Assembly: GCA_965226855.1 (NCBI GenBank)
Contig: CBDDEE010000029.1
Span: forward strand, 62,001-126,000
Length of the DNA stretch: 64,000 nucleotides
Source of the DNA: JAUXJB01 sp965226855
Lineage (GTDB): Bacteria > Myxococcota_A > UBA9160 > SZUA-336
Direction: 5' to 3'
How positions within the stretch are numbered: the stretch's first letter is position 1; each line of letters starts with the position of its first letter. The notes beneath the pieces are model-generated. The model was not told where the DNA came from and ran no database searches. It saw only the letters and a list, made by a program, of their open reading frames with translations. Below, one piece after another: positions 9,636 through 18,119 of the stretch. A program made the position numbers and the translations under genes.

Positions 9636-10060
9636 GCCGAGCGCCGCTGGATACCATCAGACGCGGATTTTTTCGCGTGCAGGGCCTCCCAGCCGAGGCC
9701 GAGCGCGTCCATGGTTCCCGGATCGAAGGACTCGAGCAGGATGTCCGCACACGCTGCGAGCTCGACGAGACGGCTCCTCTCCTCGCGCCTCGTGAAATCG
9801 ACGATCGCGCTGCGCTTGCCTAGTGCTACGGCGGCCCAGTAGAGCGAGGCCTCGACGTCGTCGGCGCGATCGCCCTCGAACGGTGGTATGCGTCGAGAAG
9901 CAGATCCTTGGGGCAGCTCGATCTTGAGCACCTCTGCACCGAGGTCCGCCAGCATGCGCCCAGCCAGCTCCGCTCGCGGTGTGCACAGATCCAGCACACG
10001 TACCCCGGCGAGGGCGTCCGCACTGTCCCGGGAAATTGACGCTCTGCGGGCGGCACCCAT
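9632..10060 (-). pseudogene. CoA-transferase N-terminal fragment
   Basis: The 142 residues contain the N-terminal family III CoA-transferase segment: ALAGVRVLDLCTPRAELAG, then LADLGAEVLKIE, then ILLESFDPGTMDALGLGWEALHA. The sequence leaves the family after EALHA and stops 12 residues later. The central ~170-200 residues with the catalytic Asp are gone. The C-terminal part resumes in the next gene in another frame, beginning a little upstream of its GTG. The start at 10060 puts the family N-terminus ~15 residues in. It diverges from the MaoC-like gene across 42 bases. Confidence 0.75.
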
Positions 10061-10102
10061 ACACTCAGCCTCGACCGAGTTGGTTTGCTGGAGGAACTTA
10101 CC

Positions 10103-10915
10103 ATGGGTGTATCGGCTCGCTTGTTCGAGGGACGGTGGCGGACCCTCCCGAACCTGGCAGCCGACATCGAGGACTCGATTCATGATGAGCGGCGTGCGCG
10201 GGAGCTCGGCTTCCGTGGCGCCTTCGTACCCGGTCCGACGGTGGCAGAGGCGATCATGCCGGCGATCATCGCTCGCTTCGGAAAGCGCTGGTTCGAGGGC
10301 GGCTGGTACGACCTCAAGTTCATCGCGCCCGTTTACAACGATGAGGAGGTGCGCGAGACCGGGGAGCCGGGCTCCGACGAGAACAGCATGGAGGTACAGC
10401 TCCGCACGCGTGACGACCGGCTGACCTGCGGTGGGAGAGCCGGACTCGGCACCGATGTTCCGTGGCAGCCGCAGCTGGATGGACAGCGCGGCGGGAACAC
10501 TGCGTTTCCACACCTCGAGCTGGGGCTGGAGGGAGAGGAGCGCGAGTTCCGGATTGGCGCGGACGACTTCCTGATCGAGCTCGCTGCGGCGGGTAACGAC
10601 TCGGCGTGGTTTCGCGAGTCCTCCCCGTGGGGTGGGGCGATTTGCCCGACCATCGCTCTCTTCCGGCAGAGCCGGCGCATGCAAGGGCTGCCGATCGGTG
10701 AAGGGGTTCAGCAGCCCGGGATCAACGCGGACTTCCAGCTCGTGATGGAGCAGCCGGTGTTTCGGGACGAGCCGTACACCGTCAAGACTCGACTCGCGGA
10801 CAAGGGCGTCTCGAGGCGCTGCTGGTTTCGCAGCGCGGAGTTCGAGATCAGCGATCGGGCCGGGAAGCGCTGTGCCCGGGGTCGTCAGAACGTGAAGTGG
10901 TTCACGACGCGCTAG
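10103..10915 (+). CDS. MaoC-like (hot-dog fold) protein, function uncertain
   Basis: The 270-residue protein contains IHDERRARELGFRGAFVPGP, which resembles the entry segment of MaoC-type hydratases where an acyl-CoA is hydrated. A second half (about 140-270) may be a second hot-dog domain, as in fused hydratases. I do not see a confident Asp/His catalytic pair. GGAGGA at 10091-10096 with the right spacing supports the ATG at 10103. The next gene overlaps its end by 19 bases, so the two are co-transcribed. The CoA-transferase neighbours fit an acyl-CoA role. Confidence 0.6.
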   Translation: MGVSARLFEGRWRTLPNLAADIEDSIHDERRARELGFRGAFVPGPTVAEAIMPAIIARFGKRWFEGGWYDLKFIAPVYNDEEVRETGEPGSDENSMEVQLRTRDDRLTCGGRAGLGTDVPWQPQLDGQRGGNTAFPHLELGLEGEEREFRIGADDFLIELAAAGNDSAWFRESSPWGGAICPTIALFRQSRRMQGLPIGEGVQQPGINADFQLVMEQPVFRDEPYTVKTRLADKGVSRRCWFRSAEFEISDRAGKRCARGRQNVKWFTTR

Positions 10916-11589
10916 AGCCCCCGCTGGAGTGCGCGGCTCTCGACGGGATACGCGTGCTCGACCTGGCCGACGAGTCGGCCGTGCTCGCCACGCGCTTGCT
11001 GGCGGATCTGGGAGCGGATGTGATCCTCGTGGAGCCGCCGGTCGACGGCAGCCGCGCGCGCCAGCTCGCCCCGTTCCTCGACGCCGAGCGTGGCGTCGAG
11101 CGGAGCTTTCACCACCTCTACCACAACGCGAACAAGCGTTCGATCACTCTTGACATCACGCGCCCCGAAGGCGCGGACCTCTTGCGTCACCTGGCGGCTG
11201 CTTCGGACGTGCTGGTGGAGACGGCCAGGCCCGGAGCCATGGACGAGCTCGGTCTGGGCTACGGCTCGTTGGAGGCTCGGAACCCCTCGCTGATCTATAT
11301 CGCCGAGACCCTGCAACGGAACGGCATCGCGGCCGCCGCAGTCGAGAGCCTCAGGGACACGATGGAGGTGGATCCGCAGCTCCGGGCTCATTACCAGCGG
11401 ATTACCCAGCCCTGTGATCCCGATGTCGAGGTCACCATCGATCGCGAGGCGATCCGCTTCGCCGGTCACGAACACGTGCTCGAGCGAGCGCCCATGCTCG
11501 GTGAGCACATCGAGATAGTGCTGCGCGAGCTCGTCGGACTGTCGCGCGAAGACATCGACCGTCTCGTGGTAGAGGGCGTGATCGACTGA
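10897..11589 (+). pseudogene. Family III CoA-transferase with the central part missing
   Basis: The 230-residue product starts like a normal family III CoA-transferase (ALDGIRVLDLADESAVLATR, then DVLVETARPGAMDELGLGYG). It runs to ARNPSLIYI and then jumps in frame to the C-terminal region (AETLQRNGIAAAAVESLRD, ending in HIEIVLRELVGLSREDIDRL). A full member is about 400 residues, so about 170 are missing, including the catalytic Asp region. The lost part begins at nearly the same point as in the gene at 9632-10060. It may be a deletion pseudogene, an assembly error, or a non-catalytic subunit. Confidence 0.75.
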
Positions 11590-11603
11590 GCGGAGCTTTG
11601 CAG

Positions 11604-12788
11604 GTGTCGGAGACGAGAGATCCCGGAACGCTCTTATGGGCCGCCGCGGCGGCGACGGGAGTGGGCTTGCTCGGCTCGAACGCGCTCCCGCTGCTGGTGG
11701 GAGCCGTGATCGACGGGATCGGCTTCGACGTGAGGCAGGCGGGGCTCCTCGGCTCCGTCGAGATCGGCGCTATGGGACTCGCGTCGCTCTTGCTGGCCCC
11801 GCGAGTGGGTAGCATCTCGCGGCGCGGCGTCGCTCTCGTCTCGGCAGCCATCGTGGCGGGTGCGCACCTGGCCTCCGCGTTCACCGAGGACTTCGGTTCA
11901 CTCATGGCTCTGCGGCTCGTAGCGGGACTGAGCGAGGGCTGCATCTTCGCCACGGCGAACGCAGTGATCGCTTCTTCAGCGGATCCGGACCGCCTCTACG
12001 CTCGCGTGACCGTGGTGGGCGCGCTCGCTGCAGCGGCTCTCTTCGTCGCACTGCCCCACGCTATCGAGCTCTGGTCGCAGCGCGGCGCCTTCGCAGCGCT
12101 CGCCGCTGTCGCGCTGCTCTGCGTACCGCTGCTGCTCCTGTTGCCTGCCTCGGCGCCCGCGAGGACGCACAGCGAGATCCTCGGAGGCGGTCTCCTGCGC
12201 GGTCCGGCTAGCGCCCTGCTGCTCGCCGCGTTCGTGCTCTCTGTGGGCGAGGGGGCGATCTGGACGTTCGTGGAGCGAATCGGTGCCGGCGTGGGGCTCG
12301 ACATCGACGCGATCGGTCTGGTGCTCGCCGCGACCACGGTGGCAGGCGTCTCTGGTGCGGCCCTTGCGGCCTGGCTAGGCACTCGGCTCGGGCGCACGCT
12401 GCCGCTCCTGTTGGGAATGTCCGCGGTCGGTCTGGCCAGCGTCACCCTCGGCTACGCGAGGGGTCCGGGTGCGTACGTCGCGGCCGAGCTCGTCTACAAC
12501 ACTGCCTACCTGTTCGTCGCGCCGTTTCTGCTGGGAACCGCCGCCGCGATCGGTACACAAGGACGTGTCGCCGCGGCCACCGGGGGCATCGTCCTCCTCG
12601 GTGCTGGGCTGGGTCCCGGGGTCGGGGGAGTGCTCGTCGCGTGGAGAGCCTTTCCGGCCCTGGCCTGGTTCGTCGTGGTGTGCTGCGCTGCTGCGATCCT
12701 GATCATCCTCCCGCTCACGCTCGCCCTCGATCGGGCGCGCAGCAGCGTGGCTGCGGAGGACGCTGCTGCGACCGCGGTCAGCCGCTGA
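11604..12788 (+). CDS. MFS transporter
   Basis: The ~394-residue protein is almost entirely hydrophobic, with about 12 membrane helices and the usual cytoplasmic loop positions of the major facilitator superfamily. Short Arg-rich loops (RVGSISRRG, then TRLGRT) follow the second and eighth helices as expected. The substrate is unknown. The GTG at 11604 is preferred because GGAG lies 8 bases upstream; the TTG at 11598 is too close to it. It follows the shortened CoA-transferase by 14 bases, so it belongs to the same transcript and might import or export an organic acid. Confidence 0.85.
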   Translation: MSETRDPGTLLWAAAAATGVGLLGSNALPLLVGAVIDGIGFDVRQAGLLGSVEIGAMGLASLLLAPRVGSISRRGVALVSAAIVAGAHLASAFTEDFGSLMALRLVAGLSEGCIFATANAVIASSADPDRLYARVTVVGALAAAALFVALPHAIELWSQRGAFAALAAVALLCVPLLLLLPASAPARTHSEILGGGLLRGPASALLLAAFVLSVGEGAIWTFVERIGAGVGLDIDAIGLVLAATTVAGVSGAALAAWLGTRLGRTLPLLLGMSAVGLASVTLGYARGPGAYVAAELVYNTAYLFVAPFLLGTAAAIGTQGRVAAATGGIVLLGAGLGPGVGGVLVAWRAFPALAWFVVVCCAAAILIILPLTLALDRARSSVAAEDAAATAVSR

Positions 12789-12824
12789 CTCGCAGGCCTC
12801 TGTGTTGGCGCGAAGAGCCGGCAG

Positions 12825-13313
12825 CTAGGGGTGGAGGCCCAATCCCCTCGTTCGACCGGGGTCCAGAGCTCGCTCGAGCCCCTGGACGCGGCGCTCGAGG
12901 GCGACCCGCCGCAGGATCCGATCGATGCTCCGACTGAGCTCGATGCGCCCCAGGATTCGCGCTGCCTTGCCGTGCGGCGCGGCGCCCGCCAGCCGGGACA
13001 GCTCTAGATCCTCGAGCAGGGCATGACGCGCGTCCTCGGCCAGAGCGCGCCGTCTGTAGCGCTCGAGGTCCCGGCGCGTGCCCCGCAAGCTCAGCTCTGC
13101 CTCGCGGAGGCGGCGCTCGCGGCTCGGAGTCAGCAGTGCGCTCTCGGCCTCGATTCGCTCCAGCTGGCGCGCGAGCCGCTGGGCCAGAGTCTCTCGAGGT
13201 ACTCGGGTCGCCTCGACGAGCTCCTCGACGCCGTACGCGGGCGCAGAGCTCGACGGCGCGACCAGCGCGAGGAGCGCCCCGCCGCAGACGAGGAGAGTGT
13301 AGAAGCCTCGCAC
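12825..13313 (-). CDS. Secreted helical protein of unknown function
   Basis: Starting at the GTG at 13313 the 162-residue product has a good signal peptide (GFYTLLVCGGALLALVAPSSSA). A charged, Arg/Leu/Glu-rich, probably all-helical domain follows (ERIEAESALLTPSRERRLR and similar), suggesting a coiled coil in the periplasm. I recognise no family. A longer frame starting at 13415 would bury the signal peptide. Its 3' end lies close to the convergent MFS gene. Confidence 0.5.
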   Translation of the reverse strand: MRGFYTLLVCGGALLALVAPSSSAPAYGVEELVEATRVPRETLAQRLARQLERIEAESALLTPSRERRLREAELSLRGTRRDLERYRRRALAEDARHALLEDLELSRLAGAAPHGKAARILGRIELSRSIDRILRRVALERRVQGLERALDPGRTRGLGLHP

Positions 13314-13439
13314 TCGCGTCTGCCTCACAGGCTGGAGGTTGTTCCCGGCAAGGGACTGTACGCACCCTCGGAGAAGTTGCCGGACTCGACCTCGAGCGCG
13401 TGACTGTCTCGCCATCCCTGCTGCCTCCCTTTCGTGGAC

Positions 13440-14678
13440 CTAGCCGACGGGCAGTAGTGGCTGCGCGTCAGGTACGACTCCGAGGCTGTTGGCAAGTCGA
13501 TCGAGCGAGTTCTGAATGGCGACCGTGTTGAGTACATCCACGTAGGCCTCGTCGTCGAGGCCCGCCTCTCGCAGAGTGATCGCGTCCTTCTCCGTCACCT
13601 TGTACGAGTGGCGCGTCAGGTTCGTTGCGAAGTCGAGAACCGCCCGGTCGGCCGCGTTCCAGCTCTCCGTGCTGCCAGCTGTCGACAAGCGTTCGTACAG
13701 GTCCGGGTCCTCACCCACGTGCTCCAGCTGCGCGCGGCTTGTTTCTCGACTGTACTTACACCCGTTGAGCGCCGAGACGAGCGCTCGCACCATTGCATGT
13801 TGTCGGGGCGAGAGCGATGCGGACTGTGGGCGCTCCAAGAGCTCGAGCGCCAGGATGTGGCGCCGGAAGATCTCTGGTCGCAGCGACACGGCGCGGAACA
13901 GATTCGGTACGAAACCGTAGCGCTCGCGGGCCCAGCGGGCTGCCTCCTGGTACGCATCCGAGCTCTCGTCGATCTCCACCCAGCAGACTCCATTCGCGGG
14001 CTCCTGCGCTGCCACCGGTAGCTTGCTCGGGGCCCCGGTCGTCAGCCGGCCCCGGTTCGCCTCATAGCTCTCGCGCCTCCAGCCGACCACCGGCCCCACG
14101 ATGGCGTCGCCTTCGAGCGGAATGCCGCCCCCGTCGGCGCTCGTGACCCACCAGGTCTGTAGGCAGGCGATTTGCGCCCAGTTCACGATGTCGGAGTCAC
14201 GCAAACCGGCGTCGCGAAGCGCCTGGACGTGCTCCTCCGTCAGCTCCCACGACGCCTTCACGAAGTGCTGGGTCCAGCGGAACATCTGTTTGTGGAGCTC
14301 CGGGATCGGGGCGTTCTCGAAGTCTTCGGCGACTTGCAACGGCACGCCGGGAGCGGGATACAGGTGCGGCAGCACGGCCGCAATGGACTCGGTTCAGTAG
14401 TAGCAGGAACTGTGCAGTGATACCGCGAAGTTCACCAGGATTCCGGGTACGGGACCCTTGGCCGCGTCGTGCTTTCCGTCGTTAGTCAGAACCCTGTTCT
14501 GGACGGCCCCGAAGCGGAAGTAAGGCTGGACGATGCTGTTCGTGCGATAGACCTGCGGAGTCGGCACGCGTCTCAGGGGTGTCCCGCCCGCGCCCGAGTA
14601 GGAGCGCGAGAGAAACCCGTAGTCCTCCGCAAGCAGACCACGAGCCTGGTCTTCGTCGATGATCCGGACGTACGCCAT
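13440..14678 (-). CDS. AhpD-like double-domain selenoprotein (C-Y-Y-U motif)
   Basis: Two adjacent frames are one gene if the TGA at 14394-14396 is read as selenocysteine 95. The resulting 412-residue protein has HSSCYYUTESIAAVL, matching the AhpD/carboxymuconolactone-decarboxylase motif CxxCxxxH with Sec at the second Cys and Ile at the His. AhpD-type CxxC sites are peroxidase or disulfide-reducing centres. A second AhpD-like domain carries C307-K-Y-S310, a half-lost CxxC. A hairpin with a GU-containing loop starts 11 bases after the UGA. The ATG at 14678 has GAGGAG 6 bases upstream. Sec-containing AhpD-like proteins are known in bacteria. The alternative is a nonsense mutation, less likely at precisely the Cys position. 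Confidence 0.8.
14365..14382 (-). promoter_or_regulatory. Candidate bacterial SECIS hairpin of the AhpD-like gene
   Basis: On the coding strand the 11 bases after the UGA are followed by TGCGGC-CGTGCT-GCCGCA, a perfect 6-bp stem with a 6-base loop containing GU at its second and third positions. In E. coli fdhF the apical SECIS stem also begins about 11 bases after UGA and has a G at the start of its loop, which SelB recognises. This is inference from position and shape. Confidence 0.65.
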
Positions 14679-14766
14679 CGGCTGCTCCTCTTCGCATTTG
14701 GTCGGCTCCCCCAGTGTATACTCTTCCTGACCTTGGCCAGGAGAGACTACCCGGGCCGCCACCTCG

Positions 14767-14772
14767 TATAAT
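14767..14772 (+). promoter_or_regulatory. TATAAT box just before a GTG start
   Basis: A perfect TATAAT lies 8 bases before the GTG at 14781. Transcription would begin at about the start codon, so this methyltransferase is probably made from a leaderless mRNA. No strong -35 box is seen. Confidence 0.5.
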
Positions 14773-14780
14773 CCGATTCA

Positions 14781-15425
14781 GTGAAATGCTGCCAGTGTCA
14801 GGGGATCGAGTCGCTCTTCGGTAAGAGGGCGGCCGCTCGGGAGCTGCGCTCGTACCGACGCAAGGGTCCCACGAAGTCCACGCGCGTGCTGCTTGCCGCG
14901 CTCGAGGCCGCGGGCGTCGACGGCAAGTCCCTTCTCGACATCGGCGGCGGAGTGGGGGCGATCCAGCACCAGCTCGTGGAAGCGGGCGTGACTCGGGTGA
15001 CCGACGTCGACGCATCCACGGCCTACCTGGAGGTGGTCGAGCAGGAGGCGGCCCGCCGAGGCTACGCCGAGCGTGCGAGCTACCATCACGGAGACTTCGT
15101 CGAGCTCGCCGAGCAGCTAGACGCTACCGATATCGTCACCCTGGATCGCGTGATCTGCTGCTACCCCGACATGGACGCCCTGGTGGGTCTCTCCTCGGCG
15201 CGCGCGCGCTTCTCGTACGGGCTCGTCTACCCGCGCCGGACTTGGTACCTGAAGCTGGCTCGCCCGTTGATCAACGCGGTCTTTCGGCTGCGACGCAATC
15301 CCTTCCGGGTCTTCCTCCACAAGAGCGAGGACGTGGACGCGGTCGTGAGACGGAGCGGCCTCGCACGCGCTTCGCGTCAGCGTTCCGGAGTCTGGAACGT
15401 GGTCGTGTATCGACGCGCGGCGTAG
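14781..15425 (+). CDS. Class I SAM-dependent methyltransferase
   Basis: The 214-residue protein has the SAM-binding motif I LLDIGGGVGAIQ (about 70-81) and an acidic end of strand 2 (VTDVDAS). It carries an N-terminal CCQCQG patch that could bind metal. Its pattern is that of small Rossmann methyltransferases; similar proteins are sometimes found by magnesium-protoporphyrin O-methyltransferase searches because of this fold. The substrate is unknown. It diverges from the selenoprotein gene by ~100 bases. Its stop is followed directly by copy 2 of the intergenic repeat. Confidence 0.82.
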   Translation: MKCCQCQGIESLFGKRAAARELRSYRRKGPTKSTRVLLAALEAAGVDGKSLLDIGGGVGAIQHQLVEAGVTRVTDVDASTAYLEVVEQEAARRGYAERASYHHGDFVELAEQLDATDIVTLDRVICCYPDMDALVGLSSARARFSYGLVYPRRTWYLKLARPLINAVFRLRRNPFRVFLHKSEDVDAVVRRSGLARASRQRSGVWNVVVYRRAA

Positions 15426-15521
15426 AGTCGTCCTTGTGGGACCCGGCGCGCGGGCGGCCGCGCACCACCCACCTCCGCTCAGGCCGAGGGCCTTCGCTGC
15501 GCGCGCCGCTTTCGCGGAGCT
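15426..15521 (+). repeat. Dispersed palindromic intergenic repeat, copy 2
   Basis: This matches copy 1 at 6010-6108. The two stems are kept with different loops: AGGCC-GAG-GGCCT (15481-15493) and CGCCGC-TTTC-GCGGAG (15504-15519). It sits between the convergent methyltransferase and porin genes, immediately after the methyltransferase stop. Confidence 0.7.
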
Positions 15522-15531
15522 TGCACTCCGC

Positions 15532-16851
15532 TCAGAAGTTCACGAGAAGGTCCGACTGCAAGCGGCGGCGGTCTGCGCCGCGCAGCGAATTGATCGGGGG
15601 AAGTGAGCCCGCGAAGGGACTCGAGCTCCGGATCTCCTCGGCATCGTAGAACGTCAGGCGCAGCTCGACGTGCGGGCCGAGCTTGCGCGAGGCGTACGCG
15701 ACGAAGCCCTCGCGGTTGGTCTGGCCGTCGAGCAGGTCGCTGTCCGCGAAGGTGGCGACGATCGCGTTCGCCTCCACGCGAAAGAAGGTGAAGCCGAGCT
15801 TCGCGTTCTTCGTGGCGTCTCCAACCTCGAAGCCTGCTCCCCAGGCGATGTCCTCGGCATCCGTGGGCACGCCGCCGATCAGTGCCGAATCCGCCGTGAA
15901 GTTGCGCTCGAAGCTGGCGTGGAGCAGCACGGGCCAGGCGTCTGCGGCCGTGAAGCGCGCGTAGGCGCTGAGCTCGCCGATTCTCGCCTTGCCGTCGAAG
16001 GCGGAGTCGAGGTTGCCGAAGAGCTTGGCTCGCTCGATGAAGGGACGATCGAGCGAGCGCCACTCGTAGCCGGAGACCCGGCCACCGACCTCGATCCCAT
16101 CAGTGAGCCAGCGGCTCGCGCCGAGTTGGAGCACGAAGACCTTCGGATCGGACTTCGAGCCCAAGACCCCGCTGTTCTCTTTCGCGATGAACGCGCCGAG
16201 GGTGGCCCAGAGCTCGGAACGCTCGCCGAAGCTCTGCCGGGCCTGGATGTAGCCACCCTCCGGGGTGATGTCCGGATCCCACATCAGGCGATCGAGGCCA
16301 ACCCTCCAGAGAAACGGGTTGGCCACCTTGCCAAGCACCACGCGGGTGTCGACGGGACCATCCCCGAGCTGCAGCTCGACCCAGGCCTGGTCGATGAAGA
16401 TGTCGTCCGGTCGAAAATCGGGCAGCTCGCCGAAGCTCACGTTCGTACCGCGGTTCGAGCCCACACCCGAAGCGAGGCGCATGCCCACCCGGATGCGGTC
16501 CCCGAGCTGCTTCTGGAAGCCAAGCCGCGCTCGGTAGCGGAAGCGGTAGCGGTTGTCTGGCTCCGGGGTGCCGGTAGCGTCTCCGTCGAACCAGAACGCC
16601 TCGTGTCGCAGACGGAGGTCGCCGCTCCACTCGAGACCCCCGAGCACACCGGCGGTCTTCTTCTTTTGCTCCTCGCTCGCGTGCTTTACGAGCAGCTTCT
16701 GCTGTGTCGCCTCGTCGATCAGACCCTCGTTGCGCAGGATCGCCACGATCTCCTCGATCGTGCCCGTATCCTCGGCCGCAACGGGTGTGCCCAGCGCAAG
16801 CAGGAGCGCCGCGCCTGCTAATGCGACGCTCCGACAAGAGAACTCGAACAT
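15532..16851 (-). CDS. Putative outer-membrane porin
   Basis: The 439-residue protein has a signal peptide ending near LALGTPVAAED. A short helical segment follows (about 28-65; EEIVAILRNEGLIDEATQQ, then KLLVKHASEEQKKK). Many alternating beta strands then run to a terminal Phe (LLVNF), the usual insertion signal for outer-membrane barrels. The strand ILDRIRV-type pattern and the DLRLRHE start match the putative-porin family of Proteobacteria. It should form a passive channel. There is no adjacent transporter, and the convergent 3' region holds the palindromic repeat. Confidence 0.88.
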   Translation of the reverse strand: MFEFSCRSVALAGAALLLALGTPVAAEDTGTIEEIVAILRNEGLIDEATQQKLLVKHASEEQKKKTAGVLGGLEWSGDLRLRHEAFWFDGDATGTPEPDNRYRFRYRARLGFQKQLGDRIRVGMRLASGVGSNRGTNVSFGELPDFRPDDIFIDQAWVELQLGDGPVDTRVVLGKVANPFLWRVGLDRLMWDPDITPEGGYIQARQSFGERSELWATLGAFIAKENSGVLGSKSDPKVFVLQLGASRWLTDGIEVGGRVSGYEWRSLDRPFIERAKLFGNLDSAFDGKARIGELSAYARFTAADAWPVLLHASFERNFTADSALIGGVPTDAEDIAWGAGFEVGDATKNAKLGFTFFRVEANAIVATFADSDLLDGQTNREGFVAYASRKLGPHVELRLTFYDAEEIRSSSPFAGSLPPINSLRGADRRRLQSDLLVNF

Positions 16852-17027
16852 CCCGCATCCCTCCGTTCTGAGTGGCCACGAGAGTAGACCAGACCCGAGC
16901 AGCCTTCAGGCTTTAGCAGGGAGTAGACCGAGCTCGCGCGGGCGGCACTCCCGCGGGCCGCTGACGTCCACCCGCTCTTCGTTTGGCTCGCCTCAGTCTG
17001 CCGAGCGGGCAGGTCAGCGATTCGCGG

Positions 17028-17033
17028 TATGAT
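17028..17033 (+). promoter_or_regulatory. Candidate -10 box TATGAT
   Basis: TATGAT is followed after 14 bases by AAAGGAG (17048-17054) and then the ATG of the dioxygenase gene. The spacing gives a short normal leader. No -35 match is clear. Confidence 0.45.
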
Positions 17034-17057
17034 CGGAGAGAAGCGCGAAAGGAGTCG

Positions 17058-18119
17058 ATGATGGGAGAGATCCTCGGCGCGGGCATCACTCACTACCCGC
17101 CGCTGTTGGGCAAGCCCGAGACCTATGCGAACCTGCTTCGCGGCATCTTGCGCAGCCCGAAGATTCCGGAGTCGCAAAAGCGGCCGTCGAGCTGGCCGCA
17201 GGAGATGCAGGACGAGTGGAGCCACGAGGTCGAACGCGCTCGTGAGCACCAGGATCGGCATCGCAGCGCGCTCGCTCGAGTCCGCCTGGCGATCGACGAC
17301 TTCGCGCCGGATGCGGTCATCATCTTCGGTGACGACCAGTACGAGAACTTTAAGGAAGACATCATCCCCCCGTTCAACGTCTTCTGCATGGACAGCTTTA
17401 CATCGCGGCCCTTCATGAACCACGAGAACATCTGGGGAGCCGATGCAGACACCGAGCTGGCCTTCCCGGGGGCGGGCCGGTTGGCCAGGGAGATCGTCTA
17501 CGACCTGATGGAGGCGGATCATCCCATCGCGTACTCCTACAAGAACCTTCACCATGAGCGAGGTCTGTGTCACGCGTTTGCGAACGCTCTCGTCTACCTG
17601 GACTGGGACCGCAAGGGCTGGACGCACCCGATCATTCCGATCTCGGTCAATTGCTACGGACGTTCCGTGATCTCGAGCCGGGGAGGCCTCGCGCACGTCT
17701 TCGACTCGCGGCCTGATAGCGAGAAGGACCCCTACATCGACTTCCCGGGTCCGTCTGGGCCGACGCCGCGGAGCTGCTTTGCGCTGGGCCAGAAACTGCG
17801 CGAGGTTCTGGACGCGCGCACCGAGCGCTTCGTCGTTATGGCGTCCTCTGGCTGGTCGCACGCGTTCCTGACCGAGAAGCACTGGTGGCTATATCCGGAT
17901 CGCGAATACGATCGAGCCCGCTTCGAGGAGCTCAAGAGCGGCAACCAGCGCCGCTGGGCCGAGCTAAGCAACGACTCGATCTACGCTGCGGGTGACCAGG
18001 AGTTCCGAAACTGGATCTGTTTGGCGGGAGTGGTGCCGGAGCGGACTCCGGAAATCATCGACTACCTGGAGACCTGGATCTTCAACTCACAGAAGTGTTT
18101 CGCAATTCTCAGAACGTAG
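17058..18119 (+). CDS. LigB-type extradiol dioxygenase family protein
   Basis: This 353-residue protein matches class III (LigB) extradiol dioxygenases. GAGITHYPPLLGKPE places an early His at the metal site, DAVIIFGDDQYENF is the second strand-loop, and ASSGWSHAFL lies near the end. These enzymes open catecholic rings with Fe(II) and O2, and relatives act on protocatechuate or gallate. The exact substrate cannot be told. AAAGGAG directly before the ATG fixes the start. Its 3' end overlaps the convergent PilZ gene by 11 bases. Confidence 0.85.
   Translation: MMGEILGAGITHYPPLLGKPETYANLLRGILRSPKIPESQKRPSSWPQEMQDEWSHEVERAREHQDRHRSALARVRLAIDDFAPDAVIIFGDDQYENFKEDIIPPFNVFCMDSFTSRPFMNHENIWGADADTELAFPGAGRLAREIVYDLMEADHPIAYSYKNLHHERGLCHAFANALVYLDWDRKGWTHPIIPISVNCYGRSVISSRGGLAHVFDSRPDSEKDPYIDFPGPSGPTPRSCFALGQKLREVLDARTERFVVMASSGWSHAFLTEKHWWLYPDREYDRARFEELKSGNQRRWAELSNDSIYAAGDQEFRNWICLAGVVPERTPEIIDYLETWIFNSQKCFAILRT

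Noticed and set aside
15670..16821. A 383-codon plus-strand frame inside the porin gene
   Set aside because: It is antisense to a porin with signal peptide and terminal Phe, and its product matches no protein pattern. High GC keeps it open.
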